Notes: generated by a model not told the origin, from the sequence alone. Shown: positions 41,504 through 51,004, counted from the first letter of the stretch. The stretch: 64,000 bases of DNA from JADLHS01 sp049840435 (GCA_049840435.1 JASGKY010000002.1:88100-152099), one strand, 5' to 3'. Program-made: numbers and translations.

Positions 41504-42341
41504 GCTTGCGCTTGGCGAGGAAGTCGAAGATCTGCACCCAGATCGCGGCGGCCTTGTCATTGCGCATGAAGTCGCCATGCAGGCCGCGCGGGATGCTGAT
41601 GAGCTCCGCGTCGTTACCAGCGTCGCGCAGCATCTTCGTGATCGTGACGCCGTGGTCGTAAGGCACCGTGGGATCGGCATCGCCGTGGATGGTGAGCACG
41701 GGTGGTTCATTCTTCGAGACCCAGCTTTGCGGCGACACGCGGCGCGCGATGTCGCGGCGATCGGCGAGGGACTCGGGCAGCCACGTAACGGCGTACTTGC
41801 GTTCGTTCACGCCTTCGAGGAGATCGGCGACATCCGAGATTCCGTAGAAGTTCACCACCGCCGCCACACGGCCCACCGGCCCGAGCGCGGCTTGTTTGGT
41901 GGCGAGCGCGACCATCAGCGAAAGATGCCCGCCCGCGGATCCGCCGGAGACGATGATGCGCTTGTCATCCACGCCATACTTGCCGGCGTTCTTGCGGAAC
42001 CATTCGGCGGCCTTCAGCACGTCGGTGACGGCAGCCGGCGCGAGCGCGACGTTCGCCACGCGATACTCCACATTGGCCACCACGTAGCCCTTCTGCACGT
42101 ACGGCAACACGAAGTGCTGCATGACGGATTCCTTTGTGCCGGCCGTCCAACCGCCGCCATGGATGAAGAGCACGCCGGGCCGTTTGCCACCGTTGGCCGA
42201 CTTCGGTTTCACGATGTCGAGTACGGTTTCTTTGTAGGAATCGTAGGCGATGTTGGGCTCGACCGTCGCGTAATCGGGCAGCGCATTTTGCGCGCGGAGG
42301 CACACGGCGAGCAAAGCCCCAACCAGGGCGATCTTCGGCAT
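41493..42341 (-). CDS. secreted alpha/beta-hydrolase (esterase, BD-FAE-like)
   Basis: A 282-residue esterase with an N-terminal signal peptide (MPKIALVGALLAVCLRAQ). Oxyanion loop HGGGWTAG, nucleophile elbow SGGSAGGHLSL (GxSxG), Asp in IHGDADPTVPYDHG and His in GLHGDFM complete the triad. The HGGG motif places it in the hormone-sensitive lipase/carbohydrate-esterase-like group. It probably acts in the periplasm on acetylated sugars or short esters. It is divergent from the phosphohexomutase genes. Confidence 0.9.
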   Translation of the reverse strand: MPKIALVGALLAVCLRAQNALPDYATVEPNIAYDSYKETVLDIVKPKSANGGKRPGVLFIHGGGWTAGTKESVMQHFVLPYVQKGYVVANVEYRVANVALAPAAVTDVLKAAEWFRKNAGKYGVDDKRIIVSGGSAGGHLSLMVALATKQAALGPVGRVAAVVNFYGISDVADLLEGVNERKYAVTWLPESLADRRDIARRVSPQSWVSKNEPPVLTIHGDADPTVPYDHGVTITKMLRDAGNDAELISIPRGLHGDFMRNDKAAAIWVQIFDFLAKRKLTP

Positions 42342-42369
42342 CTATACAGTCTATATTGGGATTTAGAGA

Positions 42370-43731
42370 ATGCCTAAGCTTCTCCGCATTTCCCCCGTTG
42401 GCGTTCGTGGCGTCGTCGGCAACGGACTTACAGTAACGCACGTCCTCGATTTTGCTTCGGCCTTCGGCACCTTTCTGCCCGCGAGCGGACCCGTGGTGGT
42501 GGGCCGCGATACCCGCGCCTCGGGCATTATGATGCGGCAGGCCGTGATCAGCGCGCTGCTCGCTTGCGGCCGCGATGTGATCGACCTGGGCGTAGTGTCC
42601 ACGCCGGTCTTGCAGCATTCGATTCAGCGGCTGGACGCCGCGGGCGGCATCTCGATCGGCGCCAGCCATAATGCCGCCGAGTGGAACGCGTTGAAGTTCC
42701 TGGGTCCGCGTGGCACGTACCTGTCGACGGGCGAAGCGAGCGAACTGCTCGACATCTACCATCTGCGCAAGTTCGACTTCGTGGAGTGGGATCGCATCGG
42801 CAAGCTGACGGAGCGGCATGACGCGATCGACTCGTATCTCGACGATCTGGCCAAGGCGTTCGACTTCGAAAGCCTGAAGCGCTTCAAGGTCGTGGTGGAT
42901 TGCTGCAATGGCACGTCGTCGCTGATTCTCGCGCGGTTGAATGAGCGCTTCGGCTTCAAGCTGGTGCTGATCAATGCGCGGCCGGAAGGGCGCGCGTTTG
43001 CGCATGAGCCGATGACCAACGCGAGAGTGGTCGCGCTGCAACTGGCGCCGCTGATCGAGCCGCTGCAGGCGGATGTGGGCTTCCTCTTCGACGGCGATTC
43101 CGACCGTGTGGCGATCGCCGATGAGCGCGGGCAAGCCTTGAGTGAAGAGGTGATCTTGCCCTTGCTGGCGGATCATCAACTCGCCGAAGGGCCCGGCAAT
43201 CTGGTGCTGACGAACCTATCTACGACGGCTCTCGTAGAAGAAGTGGCAGCGCGGCGCGGCGGCAAAGTGGTGCGTACGGCGGTGGGCCGGCAAGCGGCGA
43301 TCGATGCGCTGTCCGCATTCCGGCCGGAGCAGGTAGCGCTCGCCGGCGAAGGCACGGGCGCGGTGATGTTGCCGCGATTCCGCTTCGTCTACGACGGCAT
43401 TGCGTCGATGATGACGATCCTCACGATCCTGGCGCAGCGCCAGCAGCCGCTGAGCGGCATCCTCAGCGAGTTCCCGCGCTACGTGATGTTGAAGGGCGAG
43501 GCGCCGCTCGAGTCGAAGCGCCTGCCGCTGCTGTTCCAGCAATTGCGCGAGACGTATCACGATGGCGCGCAGAGCACGCTCGATGGCCTGCGCGTGGATT
43601 GGCCCGACCGCTGGTTCCACGTGCGCGTATCGCAAACCGAACCGATTGTGCGCGTGATTTGCGAGAAGCGCGGCGAGGCCCCGCGCGAACTATTCGAAGC
43701 GTTGATGGAGATGACGAGGAGCTTGGCTTAA
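42370..43731 (+). CDS. phosphohexomutase (GlmM/ManB-like), copy 1
   Basis: A 453-residue alpha-D-phosphohexomutase interconverting hexose 1- and 6-phosphates. The phosphoserine loop reads SIGASHNAAEWNALKFLG (usual TASHNP, with Pro replaced by Ala here). The metal loop is FLFDGDSDRVAIADERG, the sugar loop ALAGEGTGAVMLP (usual GEQSGH, altered), and the phosphate-binding tail RVSQTEPIVRVICEKRGEA. It is directly followed, after 2 bases, by a second member of the family. The altered loops suggest a changed or narrowed substrate. Confidence 0.88.
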   Translation: MPKLLRISPVGVRGVVGNGLTVTHVLDFASAFGTFLPASGPVVVGRDTRASGIMMRQAVISALLACGRDVIDLGVVSTPVLQHSIQRLDAAGGISIGASHNAAEWNALKFLGPRGTYLSTGEASELLDIYHLRKFDFVEWDRIGKLTERHDAIDSYLDDLAKAFDFESLKRFKVVVDCCNGTSSLILARLNERFGFKLVLINARPEGRAFAHEPMTNARVVALQLAPLIEPLQADVGFLFDGDSDRVAIADERGQALSEEVILPLLADHQLAEGPGNLVLTNLSTTALVEEVAARRGGKVVRTAVGRQAAIDALSAFRPEQVALAGEGTGAVMLPRFRFVYDGIASMMTILTILAQRQQPLSGILSEFPRYVMLKGEAPLESKRLPLLFQQLRETYHDGAQSTLDGLRVDWPDRWFHVRVSQTEPIVRVICEKRGEAPRELFEALMEMTRSLA

Positions 43732-43733
43732 CG

Positions 43734-45092
43734 ATGGCGCGGCGCGAACACCTGTTGAAGATTGGCGTGTCGGGCATCCGCGGCGTGGTGGGCGAATTCC
43801 TCACGCCGGGTTTGGCTTGTGGCTTTGCGCAAGCGTTCGGCACTTATGTGGGCGGCGGGCGCGTGATCCTGGGCCGCGATACACGTTCGAGCGGCGAGAT
43901 GCTGCAGCACGCGGTAACGGCGGGTCTGCTGGCAGCCGGATGCGAGGTCGTACTGGTGGGAGTGTTGCCCACACCGACGATCCAGATGTACGTCGAGGCT
44001 TCGAAGGCGAAGGGCGGCATCGCTTTGACAGCTTCGCACAATCCGCCGGAGTACAACGCGCTGAAGCTCTTCAATGGCGACGGGCTATTCTTCAATCACT
44101 ACGAGCGCGCGGAGTTGCTCGATTTGTATCACCAGAGCGAATTCCGCGAAGCCGCGAATGACGAGATCCGCGCGGTGAAGACGGACTATGAAGCTCCGAT
44201 GCGACTCCATCTCGAGCGTATCCGCCAGCATGTCGACATCGAGCGGATCCGCGCGCGGAAGTTCCGCGTCGCGCTGGATGGCGTGAATGGCGCGGGTTCC
44301 GTGATGTCGGTCCACTTCCTGCGCGACGTGCTGGGCTGCGAACTCCATGCGATCTCCGTGGATCCCACGAAGCCGTTTCCACGGGTGGCGGAACCGCGTC
44401 CGGACACGCTGGGTGAGCTTGCGGAGTTGGTGCGGAGCCAGCGATGCGAGATCGGCTTCGGGCAGGATCCGGATGGCGACCGCTTAGCGGTGTGCGACGA
44501 GCACGGCGTGGTGATGGACAACGACGAGGTGCTGGCGCTGATCGTCGATGCCGCGCTGGATGTTGTGCCCGGCGATGTGGTGGTGAACCTGACGACCTCC
44601 TCGCTGCTGGACGACATCGCTGTGAAGCATGCCCGCCGTGTGCACCATACGCCCGTGGGTGAGGCGAACGTGGTGGAGCAGATGCTCGCCGTGCCGACCG
44701 CAATTGGCGGCGAGGGCGCTGCGGGCGGCGTGATCTTCCCGTCGGTCCATCTTTGCCGCGACAGCTACGTGGGTATGGCGTTTTTGCTCGATCGGTTGGC
44801 GAAGACGGGCGAGACCATCGGCGCGTTGCAAGCGAAGCTGCCGAAGTTCAGCCGCAAGTCCGGCAAGCTGGCGTTCGAGCATGGGAGGTTAGGACCGCTG
44901 ATGCAAGCGCTTGAAGCCGCATTCCCGGAAGCGAAGGTGAATCGCGCGGATGGCTTGAAGCTTCTGTTCCCCGATGGCTGGATCCACGTGCGCGCCTCGA
45001 ATACGGAGCCGTTGTTGCGCATCGCGGCGGAGGCGCATACGGCAGGGCGTGTGGAGGAGCTGTACGCGGCGGTGCAACGGGCGTTGCGTTAG
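43734..45092 (+). CDS. phosphohexomutase (GlmM/ManB-like), copy 2
   Basis: A 452-residue paralogue in tandem with the preceding gene. It has the canonical serine loop TASHNPPEYNALKLFNGDG, metal loop GQDPDGDRLAVCDEHG, sugar loop IGGEGAAGGVIFP and phosphate tail VRASNTEPLLRIAAEAHTAG. The ATG at 43734 follows the upstream stop by 2 bases; a longer in-frame start would lie inside copy 1. It is probably the conventional phosphoglucosamine or phosphomanno/glucomutase of the pair. Confidence 0.9.
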   Translation: MARREHLLKIGVSGIRGVVGEFLTPGLACGFAQAFGTYVGGGRVILGRDTRSSGEMLQHAVTAGLLAAGCEVVLVGVLPTPTIQMYVEASKAKGGIALTASHNPPEYNALKLFNGDGLFFNHYERAELLDLYHQSEFREAANDEIRAVKTDYEAPMRLHLERIRQHVDIERIRARKFRVALDGVNGAGSVMSVHFLRDVLGCELHAISVDPTKPFPRVAEPRPDTLGELAELVRSQRCEIGFGQDPDGDRLAVCDEHGVVMDNDEVLALIVDAALDVVPGDVVVNLTTSSLLDDIAVKHARRVHHTPVGEANVVEQMLAVPTAIGGEGAAGGVIFPSVHLCRDSYVGMAFLLDRLAKTGETIGALQAKLPKFSRKSGKLAFEHGRLGPLMQALEAAFPEAKVNRADGLKLLFPDGWIHVRASNTEPLLRIAAEAHTAGRVEELYAAVQRALR

Positions 45093-45397
45093 CGCGCGGG
45101 CGGCAAAACGGGCACGGTGCGCTGATCCTTCTTCGCGGGTGGATCGGCGGGCTTCAGGCGCAACTCGTCTTTGCGTTGGCGTTGGAGATGCTCGCGGATG
45201 AGCAGGTCCACCTCTTCGCCGTTGACGTTGCGGAGGCGCTTCGCCTCTTCTTCCATGACCTTGATTTCTTCGCGGCCCTTGGTGTTGTCGTCCTGCAGTT
45301 TGCGATTCATCGCGGCCATGTCGCTGAAGGCCATCACGCCATTCGGGCCTAACGTAAACAGGATTGCGGCCGCGCCAGCGGCGAAGAATCCAGACAT
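45089..45397 (-). CDS. FtsB/DivIC-like septum formation initiator protein
   Basis: A 102-residue bitopic membrane protein. One N-terminal helix (FFAAGAAAILFTLGPNGVMA) is followed by a coiled coil (DMAAMNRKLQDDNTKGREEI and VMEEEAKRLRN) and a short proline-rich tail. Size and layout fit the FtsB/DivIC family, which helps assemble the cell-division complex. It is convergent with the phosphohexomutase pair, overlapping by 4 bases. Confidence 0.7.
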   Translation of the reverse strand: MSGFFAAGAAAILFTLGPNGVMAFSDMAAMNRKLQDDNTKGREEIKVMEEEAKRLRNVNGEEVDLLIREHLQRQRKDELRLKPADPPAKKDQRTVPVLPPAR

Positions 45398-45549
45398 GTA
45401 GGCGATGGTGCGAGCGGGGCGAACATGAGTCGGCGATAAGTCTAATCTCCGTTATAATCCGTTTCTCCTGTGCTTGGCAATCCATGATGGCGAAATTTAT
45501 CATCTCGCCTGGAAAAGCCCGCCGCTTCGTGATAGCATCACGGGTTCGC

Positions 45550-46797
45550 ATGGTTGCAACCAATACTCGTCATAAGGTGATCGTGTGGGCCGTGGCCTGT
45601 TCGATCATCACTTACATCGACCGCGTTTGTATCGCGCAAGCCAAGCCCCACATCGTGGGCGAATTGCATCTCACTGACGCGCAATGGGGCCTGGTGCTCT
45701 CGGCGTTCGTGTGGTCGTACGCGCTTTTCGAGGTGCCCACCGGTTGGATGGGCGACGTGTTCGGTGCGCGCAAGACGTTGACGCGCGTGGTGGTGTGGTG
45801 GTCGATTTTCACGGCGGCGACGGCGGCGGCGTGGAGCTTTCTTTCGTTGGTGGTGATCCGGTTTCTTTTCGGCATTGGTGAGGCGGGATGTTTCCCGAAC
45901 ATCACCAGGGCCTTCACGACGTGGCTGCCCGATCGCGAACGCGTGCGGGCGCAAGGCATTAACTGGATGTGCGCGCGCTGGGGCGGCGCGTTCACCCCGT
46001 TGCTGGTGGGCTTGATATTGCGTTGGGTCGACTGGCGCCAGGCCTTCATTGCGTTCGGCGCGTTGGGCATCGTGTGGGCCGTCTTCTTCTATCGCTGGTT
46101 CCGGGACGATCCGAAAGACCATCCCGATGTGAACGCTGCAGAGCTGGAAGTGATTCGCGATGGCCAGGCCCCCGATCCGGGGCATCCGCATTTGCCGGTG
46201 GGCAAGCTGATGAGCTCGCTCAGCATCTGGCTCCTGTGGCTGCAATACTTCGCGATCTCCTATAGCTGGTATTTCTACATCACGTGGCTGCCGGACTACA
46301 TGGGCGTCACGTTGGGCTTGGATCCGAAGCAATACGGCTGGCTCAATGGCGCACCCCTGTTCCTGGGTGGACTGGGCTGCTTCGTCGGCGGCATGGTGCT
46401 CGCGAAGCTGACCAAGACCATGGGCTCCATGAAGGCGCGGCGTCTGGTGGGGCAGTTGGGCGCGGTAGTGGCCGCGGCGTGTTTGATCATCGCGGTGCAG
46501 ATGAAGGATCCGTTCCTGGCGCTGTTCTTTCTGTCATTCTCGAGCTTCGGCAACGATCTCACGATGCCGGCCGCTTGGGGCGCGGCGATGAACTTGGGCG
46601 GACGCTTCGCCGGGTCCGTCTCCGGGTCGATGAACATGATGGGCAACGGCGGTGGCGGTCTGTTCCCGATCACGTATCCGTTCCTGCGTTCGAACTTCGG
46701 CATCGAGTCGGTGTTCTACGTGAACGCGGCGGTCTATGCGCTATCGTTCCTAGCGTGGACGCTGCTGGATTCCTCGAAGGCGATTGATGCGGAATAA
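45550..46797 (+). CDS. MFS transporter, anion:cation symporter (ACS) type
   Basis: A 12-helix MFS transporter of about 415 residues. The ACS/sialate-hexuronate group shows in TYIDRVCIAQAKPHI, YALFEVPTGWMGDVFGARKT, RFLFGIGEAGCFPNITRAF, and a long central loop (FRDDPKDHPDVNAAELEVIR). Such proteins carry organic anions such as hexuronates or dicarboxylates. The ATG at 45550 is preferred over upstream in-frame starts because it places TM1 at the N-terminus. No metabolic neighbours point to a substrate. Confidence 0.9.
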   Translation: MVATNTRHKVIVWAVACSIITYIDRVCIAQAKPHIVGELHLTDAQWGLVLSAFVWSYALFEVPTGWMGDVFGARKTLTRVVVWWSIFTAATAAAWSFLSLVVIRFLFGIGEAGCFPNITRAFTTWLPDRERVRAQGINWMCARWGGAFTPLLVGLILRWVDWRQAFIAFGALGIVWAVFFYRWFRDDPKDHPDVNAAELEVIRDGQAPDPGHPHLPVGKLMSSLSIWLLWLQYFAISYSWYFYITWLPDYMGVTLGLDPKQYGWLNGAPLFLGGLGCFVGGMVLAKLTKTMGSMKARRLVGQLGAVVAAACLIIAVQMKDPFLALFFLSFSSFGNDLTMPAAWGAAMNLGGRFAGSVSGSMNMMGNGGGGLFPITYPFLRSNFGIESVFYVNAAVYALSFLAWTLLDSSKAIDAE

Positions 46798-46887
46798 TTA
46801 GAGCATGGCCGCTACGCTCACGCCCCGGAAGCCTCTTGCCGATATTCGGCATATGGCTGAGGAGCCAGGCGAGAGGACTTTGTAACT

Positions 46888-47064
46888 ATGGCCACCGCGA
46901 TCATGATGCCGATTGCGCAGCTCGATGTGGGCGGACGCCGCTTGGTGGTCCATCGCAATCCGGTGGATGGCGAATACCGGTCCACCACGGTCTATGGCGA
47001 AGACGAATCCGTCGCGACCTTGGCGCGGCTGGACGAGGGCATCCTCGTGAGCGCTCTCTTGTAG
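46888..47064 (+). pseudogene. Uma2-type nuclease fragment (C-terminal tail)
   Basis: A 58-residue frame whose main part (GGRRLVVHRNPVDGEYRSTT, then LARLDEGILVSALL) looks like the end of a Uma2-family (PD-(D/E)xK fold) protein. The catalytic core is missing. It begins with an ATG and runs directly into a second, more complete Uma2 piece in another frame. It looks like a relic of a tandem copy, though a functional small protein cannot be excluded. Confidence 0.45.
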
Positions 47065-47111
47065 TGCACCCCACGCGCCATCCCGCCGAAGCGCGCACGT
47101 TGTTCCTGTTG

Positions 47112-47453
47112 ATGCGCTGGCTACGCCGCACCTACGGTGACGACTTCGTCATGCAGGAGCCGCAACTCGAGGCTGCGTTCAGCCCCGTCGCCATTGCCTT
47201 GCGCAAGCCGATTCTCGACCTCGCCACGAAGCCCGCACTCGCGGACATCGTGCTCGCCATCGACTTCACGGCCGAGCCGCAGGATAGCCTTTACGCCCGC
47301 GCCCGCGTGGCCGAATATTGGGCCATCGATGTTGTGCCGAAGCGATGGATCGTCCATCGAGACCCCATCAGCGATGTCTATCGCACGGTGCATGCACTAG
47401 GCGAATACGAGATCGTGCCGCTACGCGGCATGCTGGTGAGCAGCTTCTTCTAA
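47112..47453 (+). pseudogene. Uma2-family endonuclease, N-terminally truncated
   Basis: About 113 residues of a Uma2-family protein (from ATG 47112; the same frame is open upstream to about 47067). It has the helix LLMRWLRRTYGDDFVMQEPQ, a degenerate core (KPALADIVLAIDF, where active members show P-D and E-V-x-S), and the typical ending ARVAEYWAIDVVPKRWIVHR, ending in LRGMLVSSFF. The usual PDxxV segment and N-terminal third are missing, so nuclease activity is doubtful. Together with the preceding tail it suggests an internally deleted tandem pair. Confidence 0.5.
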
Positions 47454-48151
47454 AGCGGGACGTTGAGCGTGAGGATGTCGTCGACGCGCAGGGCTTGCTT
47501 CATCACGAACGGCTCGCCGTAGCGTACGCCGATGAGTTCGCCGTAACGGCGCGCGGCGGTGACCAGGCGGTCGCGTTGCGAGCCGAGCCCGTACGTTTCG
47601 AGAGCCGCTACCTTGCGCTCGAACTGCAGCGAGATATCGACCACGAACGACGGGCGCACGTCCGCATAGAGCGACGCGAAGATGACCGTGGTGGGTCGAT
47701 GCGCGGGCGTTTCCGGATCGAGCCGTTCGAGGCCCGCCATCGTGCAAGCCTGATAGGCCATTTCCGATGTCGCGCCATGATCCGGATGGACCGTGTCCCA
47801 ATAGGGCAGGATGATGGTGCGCGGCTGCAGCCGCCGGATCTCGCCAGCGATCGTCATGCGGCCGGGCAGGGAATTCTCGAGCCGGCCGTCGGGATAGTGG
47901 AGGTTGCCGCGCCACCGGAGCAGCAGCTTGGGAGCGGCGGCCGTGGCTTGATTGAGCAGCGTCTCCGTGCCGCCTTCGAGCGTCACATCGCCCGGCGACA
48001 GATCGAGCGCGCCGGTGCGATAGCCGGCTTCCGCCATGCGGATCATCGTGCCGCCGGCGGTTTGTTCGAGCGCGGCGGGATGCGCGGAGATGGCCAGCAG
48101 GTCCACCTGCGGCACGGGATCTTGGTAGTTGCTAGGCAGGTGAAGGTTCAC
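47450..48151 (-). CDS. LmbE/PIG-L family protein (BshB1-like) with altered metal site
   Basis: A 233-residue protein of the LmbE/PIG-L fold, closest in style to BshB1, the bacillithiol-pathway deacetylase. The zinc motif, normally AHPDDxE, reads AISAHPAALEQTAGG, so both Asp residues including the catalytic base are Ala. The second His motif (DTVHPDHGATSEMAYQACTM) is kept. The GTG start at 48151 overlaps the rhomboid stop (GTGA), which decides the start. It is the last gene of a five-gene minus-strand operon. It may bind but not hydrolyse its substrate; the usual activity is not expected. Confidence 0.75.
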   Translation of the reverse strand: MNLHLPSNYQDPVPQVDLLAISAHPAALEQTAGGTMIRMAEAGYRTGALDLSPGDVTLEGGTETLLNQATAAAPKLLLRWRGNLHYPDGRLENSLPGRMTIAGEIRRLQPRTIILPYWDTVHPDHGATSEMAYQACTMAGLERLDPETPAHRPTTVIFASLYADVRPSFVVDISLQFERKVAALETYGLGSQRDRLVTAARRYGELIGVRYGEPFVMKQALRVDDILTLNVPL

Positions 48152-48819
48152 CAGGCGAGGTCTCCTCGGCGGGAGTAAGTGGGTTTGGTGGGCAGCATCC
48201 AGATGAGCGCGGCGCCGGCGATAAAGCCGCCCACGTGCGCCCAAAACGCGACGCCGCCTTCGTTCACATGCGAACTCGCGATCGAGCCGACGCCCGAAAA
48301 GAATTGCACCGCGAACCAGTAGGCGAGCACCACGAACGCTGGCAACTCCACCGTGGTGAACACGATGATGATGGGGATCAGCGTGAGGATCCGCGAGTGC
48401 GGGAACTTGACCAGATACGCTCCCATCACGCCGGAGATCGCGCCGGAGGCGCCGACTATCGGGCACTTGCAGAATCCGGCAGGGCGGCGATCTGGAGCGA
48501 ACGACGCAGCCAAGCCACACGCGAAGTAGAACAACAGAAACTTGCCGTGACCCAGGATATCTTCAATGTTGTCGCCGAAGATCCACAGGAACCACATGTT
48601 GCCGATGAGGTGCATCCAGCCGCCGTGCAGGAACATCGAAGTGAAGATGTCGCCGACGCGCAGATCGGCCGGGATGAAACCGTAGACCGCGATGAAGTGG
48701 TTGCGTTCCATCGGCGGCAGGAATAGCTGATACACGAATACCATCACGTTGAGCGCGATCAGCCAGCCGGTGACCAGCGGGGCCGATCCGCTCGGGATGG
48801 AATCGCGCAACGGGATCAT
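48148..48819 (-). CDS. rhomboid-family intramembrane serine protease
   Basis: A 223-residue rhomboid protease. Starting MIPLRDSIPSGSAPLVTGW, it has six membrane helices, the L1-loop motif HLIGNMWFLWIFGDNIED, the catalytic Ser in VGASGAISGVMGAYL (GxSG), and the catalytic His in WAHVGGFIAGAAL. The ATG at 48819 overlaps the PfkB kinase's expected stop by 4 bases (ATGA). As the sequence stands, a frameshift in the kinase tail fuses the two into one 541-residue frame. Substrates are unknown. Confidence 0.9.
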   Translation of the reverse strand: MIPLRDSIPSGSAPLVTGWLIALNVMVFVYQLFLPPMERNHFIAVYGFIPADLRVGDIFTSMFLHGGWMHLIGNMWFLWIFGDNIEDILGHGKFLLFYFACGLAASFAPDRRPAGFCKCPIVGASGAISGVMGAYLVKFPHSRILTLIPIIIVFTTVELPAFVVLAYWFAVQFFSGVGSIASSHVNEGGVAFWAHVGGFIAGAALIWMLPTKPTYSRRGDLAW

Positions 48820-49773
48820 AGGTTCGAGTATTCCGGATGCATGCGGCGCTCGGCGCGCGCCATCAGCTTCTTGCGCCTCGTCGAGCGTGGCCAGCTTGCC
48901 GCGCGCGCCCAGCGCCGTGCAGTTGAGCGCCGCCAAGGCGTTCGACAGGTCGAGCGTTTCGCGCATGGGGAGATCCTGCAGCACGGCATAGCAAAACGCG
49001 CCATGGAACACGTCGCCCGCGCCCGTGGTGTCGAGGCAGTTCACCACATAGGCCGGTGAATACACGAACTGGCCGTCCACCCGCGCGAGCGAGCCGTGCG
49101 CGCCGAGCGTCATGGCGGCGCAGCGCATGCCGAACTCGTTCTGGATGCGCTCCAGCGCCTTGAGCGGATCGCTCTGGCCGGTCCACTGCACGGGGAACTC
49201 GCTTGACGTTACCAAGTAGTCGACGTGTTGAAGTACTTTGTCGAAGCCGTGGTACACGGTGTCGATGTCGATCGTGACCGGAATATCGTGCGCGCGCGCG
49301 ATGGACGCGGCTTTCTCCACGGCCTTCGTATCGTGGCCGTCGATATGGAGCAGGCGTGCCTGCGTGATCATTTCGGGCTTGATGTCGGCGGGCTTGAGCG
49401 CCAGGCAATCGTTGCGCTGCCACAGCACGGTGCGTTCGCCCGTGGATTGGTCGATGAGGATGTAGGCCGTCTGGTTCGGACAGCCCTTCTTGACGAACAC
49501 ATGCTCAATGTCGATGCCGCTCGTCGTGAGGCTCTCCATCTGGATGCGGCCGCGCTCATCATCGCCACAGGTGCCGATGTATTTCACGCGCAAGCCGAGC
49601 TTGGCGCAACACACCATGGCGCTGGCGACCTGTCCGCCCGGCGAGAGGATCTCGCGCGTGAAGGGGACCTTGCCAGCGTAGGCGGGAAAGCGATCCAGCA
49701 GGATCAGAGTGTCGGTCGCGTTCAGGCCGACGCCGACAACGTCGAAGGTTTTCTCAGAGTTATTTGCTGCCAC
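48816..49773 (-). CDS. PfkB/ribokinase-family sugar kinase (C-terminus frameshifted)
   Basis: A carbohydrate kinase of about 318 residues. PfkB marks are GGQVASAMVCCAKLGLRVKY (substrate side), the ATP-side signature LDTTGAGDVFHGAFCYAV (anion hole and catalytic Asp), and ALNCTALGARGKLATLDEAQ. After LDEAQ (about 48880) the frame as given leads through ADGARRAPHAS into the rhomboid. The neighbouring frame gives a natural ending (KLMARAERRMHPEYSNL, stop at 48816). One indel is likely. The substrate, perhaps a ribose- or fructose-type sugar, cannot be told. Confidence 0.88.
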
Positions 49774-51004
49774 CGGTATGCTGAGGGCTCTCCGTTTTTT
49801 GGCCCCCTAAACCGATTAAGCGTAGCACCGATTCAGCGGTGAGATCACCGGGCTGCACCGTGTTGATGATCTCCGAGATGTGGTTCATGCCGGGTACATA
49901 GACGAGTTCCGAACGCACGCCGGCCTTCACGAGGGCCGCGTGGAATTCGCGGGCTTGCGCCGGCAAGGTGGCGTAGTCCCATTGGCAGTAGCTGATGACG
50001 AACGGAGGCGAGCCGGCCCGCACATAGGATTGCGGCGAAGCGGCTTTCCACGCAGCCGGATCCGAGCCGAACACGTGCTCCAAATTCGTGATCTGGTACA
50101 CGCCGCTCATCGGGATCACGCCGCGGATCAGCGATGGCGCGAGCTTGTGCGTGACCAGATAACGCCCATCGAGAGCGAGTAGCGCGGCGAGATGTCCGCC
50201 TGCCGAATGCCCGCCGACATCGATGCGTTGCGGATCGCCACCGTACTCGGCGATATGGGCGACGGTCCAGGCCAGGGCGGCGGCCACGTCTTCCATCTGC
50301 GCCGGATGCGGAACTCGGGCGCCAGGCGATAGCTCGGCACTACGACCACGGCGCCGGCTTTCGCGAAGCGATTGCCGAAGGCGGTACTGCAGACCGGTCG
50401 CCACTGCGCCAAGTGCCGCCGTGCAGAAACAGGAACACGGGCTTCAAGCGTTCGCGATCCGCGGGGCATAGATGTCGAGCCTCTGGCGCACATGCGCGTC
50501 GGCGTACGGGATGTCGCGAATGCCTTCCACCGTCGCGTCGAGTTGGTTCGACGGCAGACGCAAGCTGCCATCCGGCCGCTCGAGCACGATCGGCTCGGTC
50601 TCAATCCAGAGGGCGTCGCCTTTGGCGACTTGCGCCACGCATGACGACGGACCCTTCGCCGTGTACTCCAGGCGCGGGCCTTTCGCTTCGGCCACGGTCT
50701 CTCCGTTGCACACCACGCGCAACGTGTGTTCGCCGGCGACGTGCACGGCGAGCTTTGTGGTGGAGAATAGCGGCACGCGATCGCCGATCTCGAACACACC
50801 GAGCGTATTGCTGGCGGCGAAGATGAAGTCCACGGGATCGCCCAGCTTGTCATCGACCTTGTAGGAGCGTCCGGCCTGGGGCTGGCCGTTGAGCATCAGT
50901 ACGCGGCGGTTGGGCTGCTTCTGGACGTTGTAGATGGAAATGGCGAGCGGTTCGGCAGAGAGGATGGCGGCGCTGAGGAAGAGTATCAGCGGGCGCGCGT
51001 TCAT
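49760..51004 (-). CDS. secreted alpha/beta-hydrolase (esterase), multiply frameshifted
   Basis: An exported esterase of about 410 residues once frames are joined. A signal peptide (MNARPLILFLSAAILSAEPL) and an N-terminal beta domain (RRVLMLNGQPQAGRSYKVDD to PYADAHVRQRLDIYAP) are in the first frame. The oxyanion motif (HGGTW) and AGAVVVVPSYRLAPEF are in others near 50300-50460. The last part is in a third frame: VGGHSAGGHLAALLALDG (nucleophile Ser), SYCQWDYATLP, and GMNHISEI (His). Frame changes fall near 50455, 50400 and 50300. Its start overlaps the methyltransferase stop by 4 bases and its end overlaps pfkB by 14. Confidence 0.75.

Noticed and set aside
41965..43179. Minus-strand frame of 404 residues over the esterase and first phosphohexomutase
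   Set aside because: Antisense/out-of-frame reading of two clear genes; no sensible protein sequence.
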